Source: Ruminococcus sp.
GTDB lineage: Bacteria; Bacillota; Clostridia; Oscillospirales; Ruminococcaceae
Assembly (NCBI GenBank): GCA_014799765.1
Contig: JAAVHK010000016.1
Location: 1 to 5,810, forward strand
Direction of reading: 5' to 3'
Length of the DNA: 5,810 bases
Made by a program: the position numbers and the translations under genes. The notes below the pieces were generated by a model, which saw only the letters and a list, made by a program, of their open reading frames with translations, had not been told where the DNA came from and did not search any database. Shown in pieces: positions 5,467-5,810 of the stretch; position 1 is the first letter of the stretch, and each line of letters begins with the position of its first letter.

Positions 5467-5810
5467 ATGAACTCACCATATATGGGAAAATTTCAGGTCA
5501 CACAGGAATTTAAAGGACAGGCTCACGACGGTTTAGACCTCGTCGGGCTTGACAGTAAGGAAATTCACAGCACCGTAAACGGTACGGTACACTATGCCGG
5601 CTGGGAAAATTCCGCAAATCATTCACAGGGATTCGGACAGTACGTCTGCATCAGAAGTAACGGCGGAAATTTTTACTACTTCGGACATCTTTCGGAAATC
5701 CGTGTAAAAGCCGGTGATACGGTAAAAATTACAGACGTTATCGGCGTTGAGGGAAATACGGGCTACTCTTTCGGAAGTCACTGTCATTACTGTGTGAGAC
5801 CTCAGTTTTC
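5467..5810 (+). CDS. M23-family zinc metallopeptidase (LytM/lysostaphin-type), 3'-truncated by window edge
   Basis: The first 114 residues of a peptidoglycan endopeptidase; M23 enzymes cut peptide cross-bridges in the cell wall. All expected zinc-site motifs are visible: HDGLD (H20 and D24, the HxxxD pair), a central FGHLS (H74), and H105-C-H107 within SHCHYCVRP, equivalent to the usual HLHFEV (HxH). VKAGDTVKITDVIGVEGNTGYSFGSH is the normal glycine-rich approach to the last motif. No signal peptide is present, and the catalytic domain starts almost at residue 1, which fits a cytoplasmic, holin-released endolysin; a C-terminal wall-binding part would lie beyond the window. AAAGGAGA (5453-5460) precedes ATG 5467, just after the fibre stop. 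Unusual are three cysteines (C61, C106, C109), two of them flanking the last zinc histidine. A virion-associated hydrolase is the alternative. Confidence 0.85.
   Translation, partial: MNSPYMGKFQVTQEFKGQAHDGLDLVGLDSKEIHSTVNGTVHYAGWENSANHSQGFGQYVCIRSNGGNFYYFGHLSEIRVKAGDTVKITDVIGVEGNTGYSFGSHCHYCVRPQF

Overview
The window is the distal-tail, lysis and fibre part of a siphovirus-type phage genome, most likely a prophage or temperate phage of a low-to-moderate G+C Bacillota (Clostridia) host. The gene order and the motifs of the Dit, Tal, XhlA-like, holin and fibre proteins resemble those of phages from gut or rumen Ruminococcus-like Oscillospiraceae; this host guess is inference from protein style. 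All genes lie on the + strand, are tightly packed or overlapping, and have strong GGAGG-type ribosome binding sites. No promoter, strong terminator, RNA gene, CRISPR array, insertion sequence or attachment site was found.

Layout: (1) 1-540, C-terminal part of a distal tail protein (Dit), cut by the window start. (2) 540-1283 and 1296-2126, two tandem paralogues of a beta-helix-like protein with nearly identical ends and a diverged, AT-rich core. They sit between Dit and Tal, where many siphoviruses have no gene. (3) 2119-3786, tail-associated protein (Tal, 'prophage endopeptidase tail' family) whose Tal-type sequence begins only after a 171-residue N-terminal extension. (4) 3799-4035 and 4007-4180, an XhlA-like membrane/coiled-coil protein overlapping a two-helix holin. 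(5) 4187-4432, a small phage protein of unknown role. (6) 4502-5464, a tail-fibre protein with two copies of a shaft repeat and a beta-rich C-terminal domain typical of receptor-binding fibres. (7) 5467 to the window end, the N-terminal part of an M23 zinc metallopeptidase, probably the cell-wall hydrolase of the lysis module or a virion-borne one.

Working together, Dit and Tal form the baseplate hub at the tail tip. The paralogue pair and the fibre are the best candidates for host-surface contact. The holin, XhlA-like protein and M23 enzyme would open the cell envelope. The most unusual signals are the duplicated, core-diverged pair with its recurring leader sequence, the Tal extension, and the complete absence of GATC in 5.8 kb on hand scanning, which suggests selection by a restriction system.
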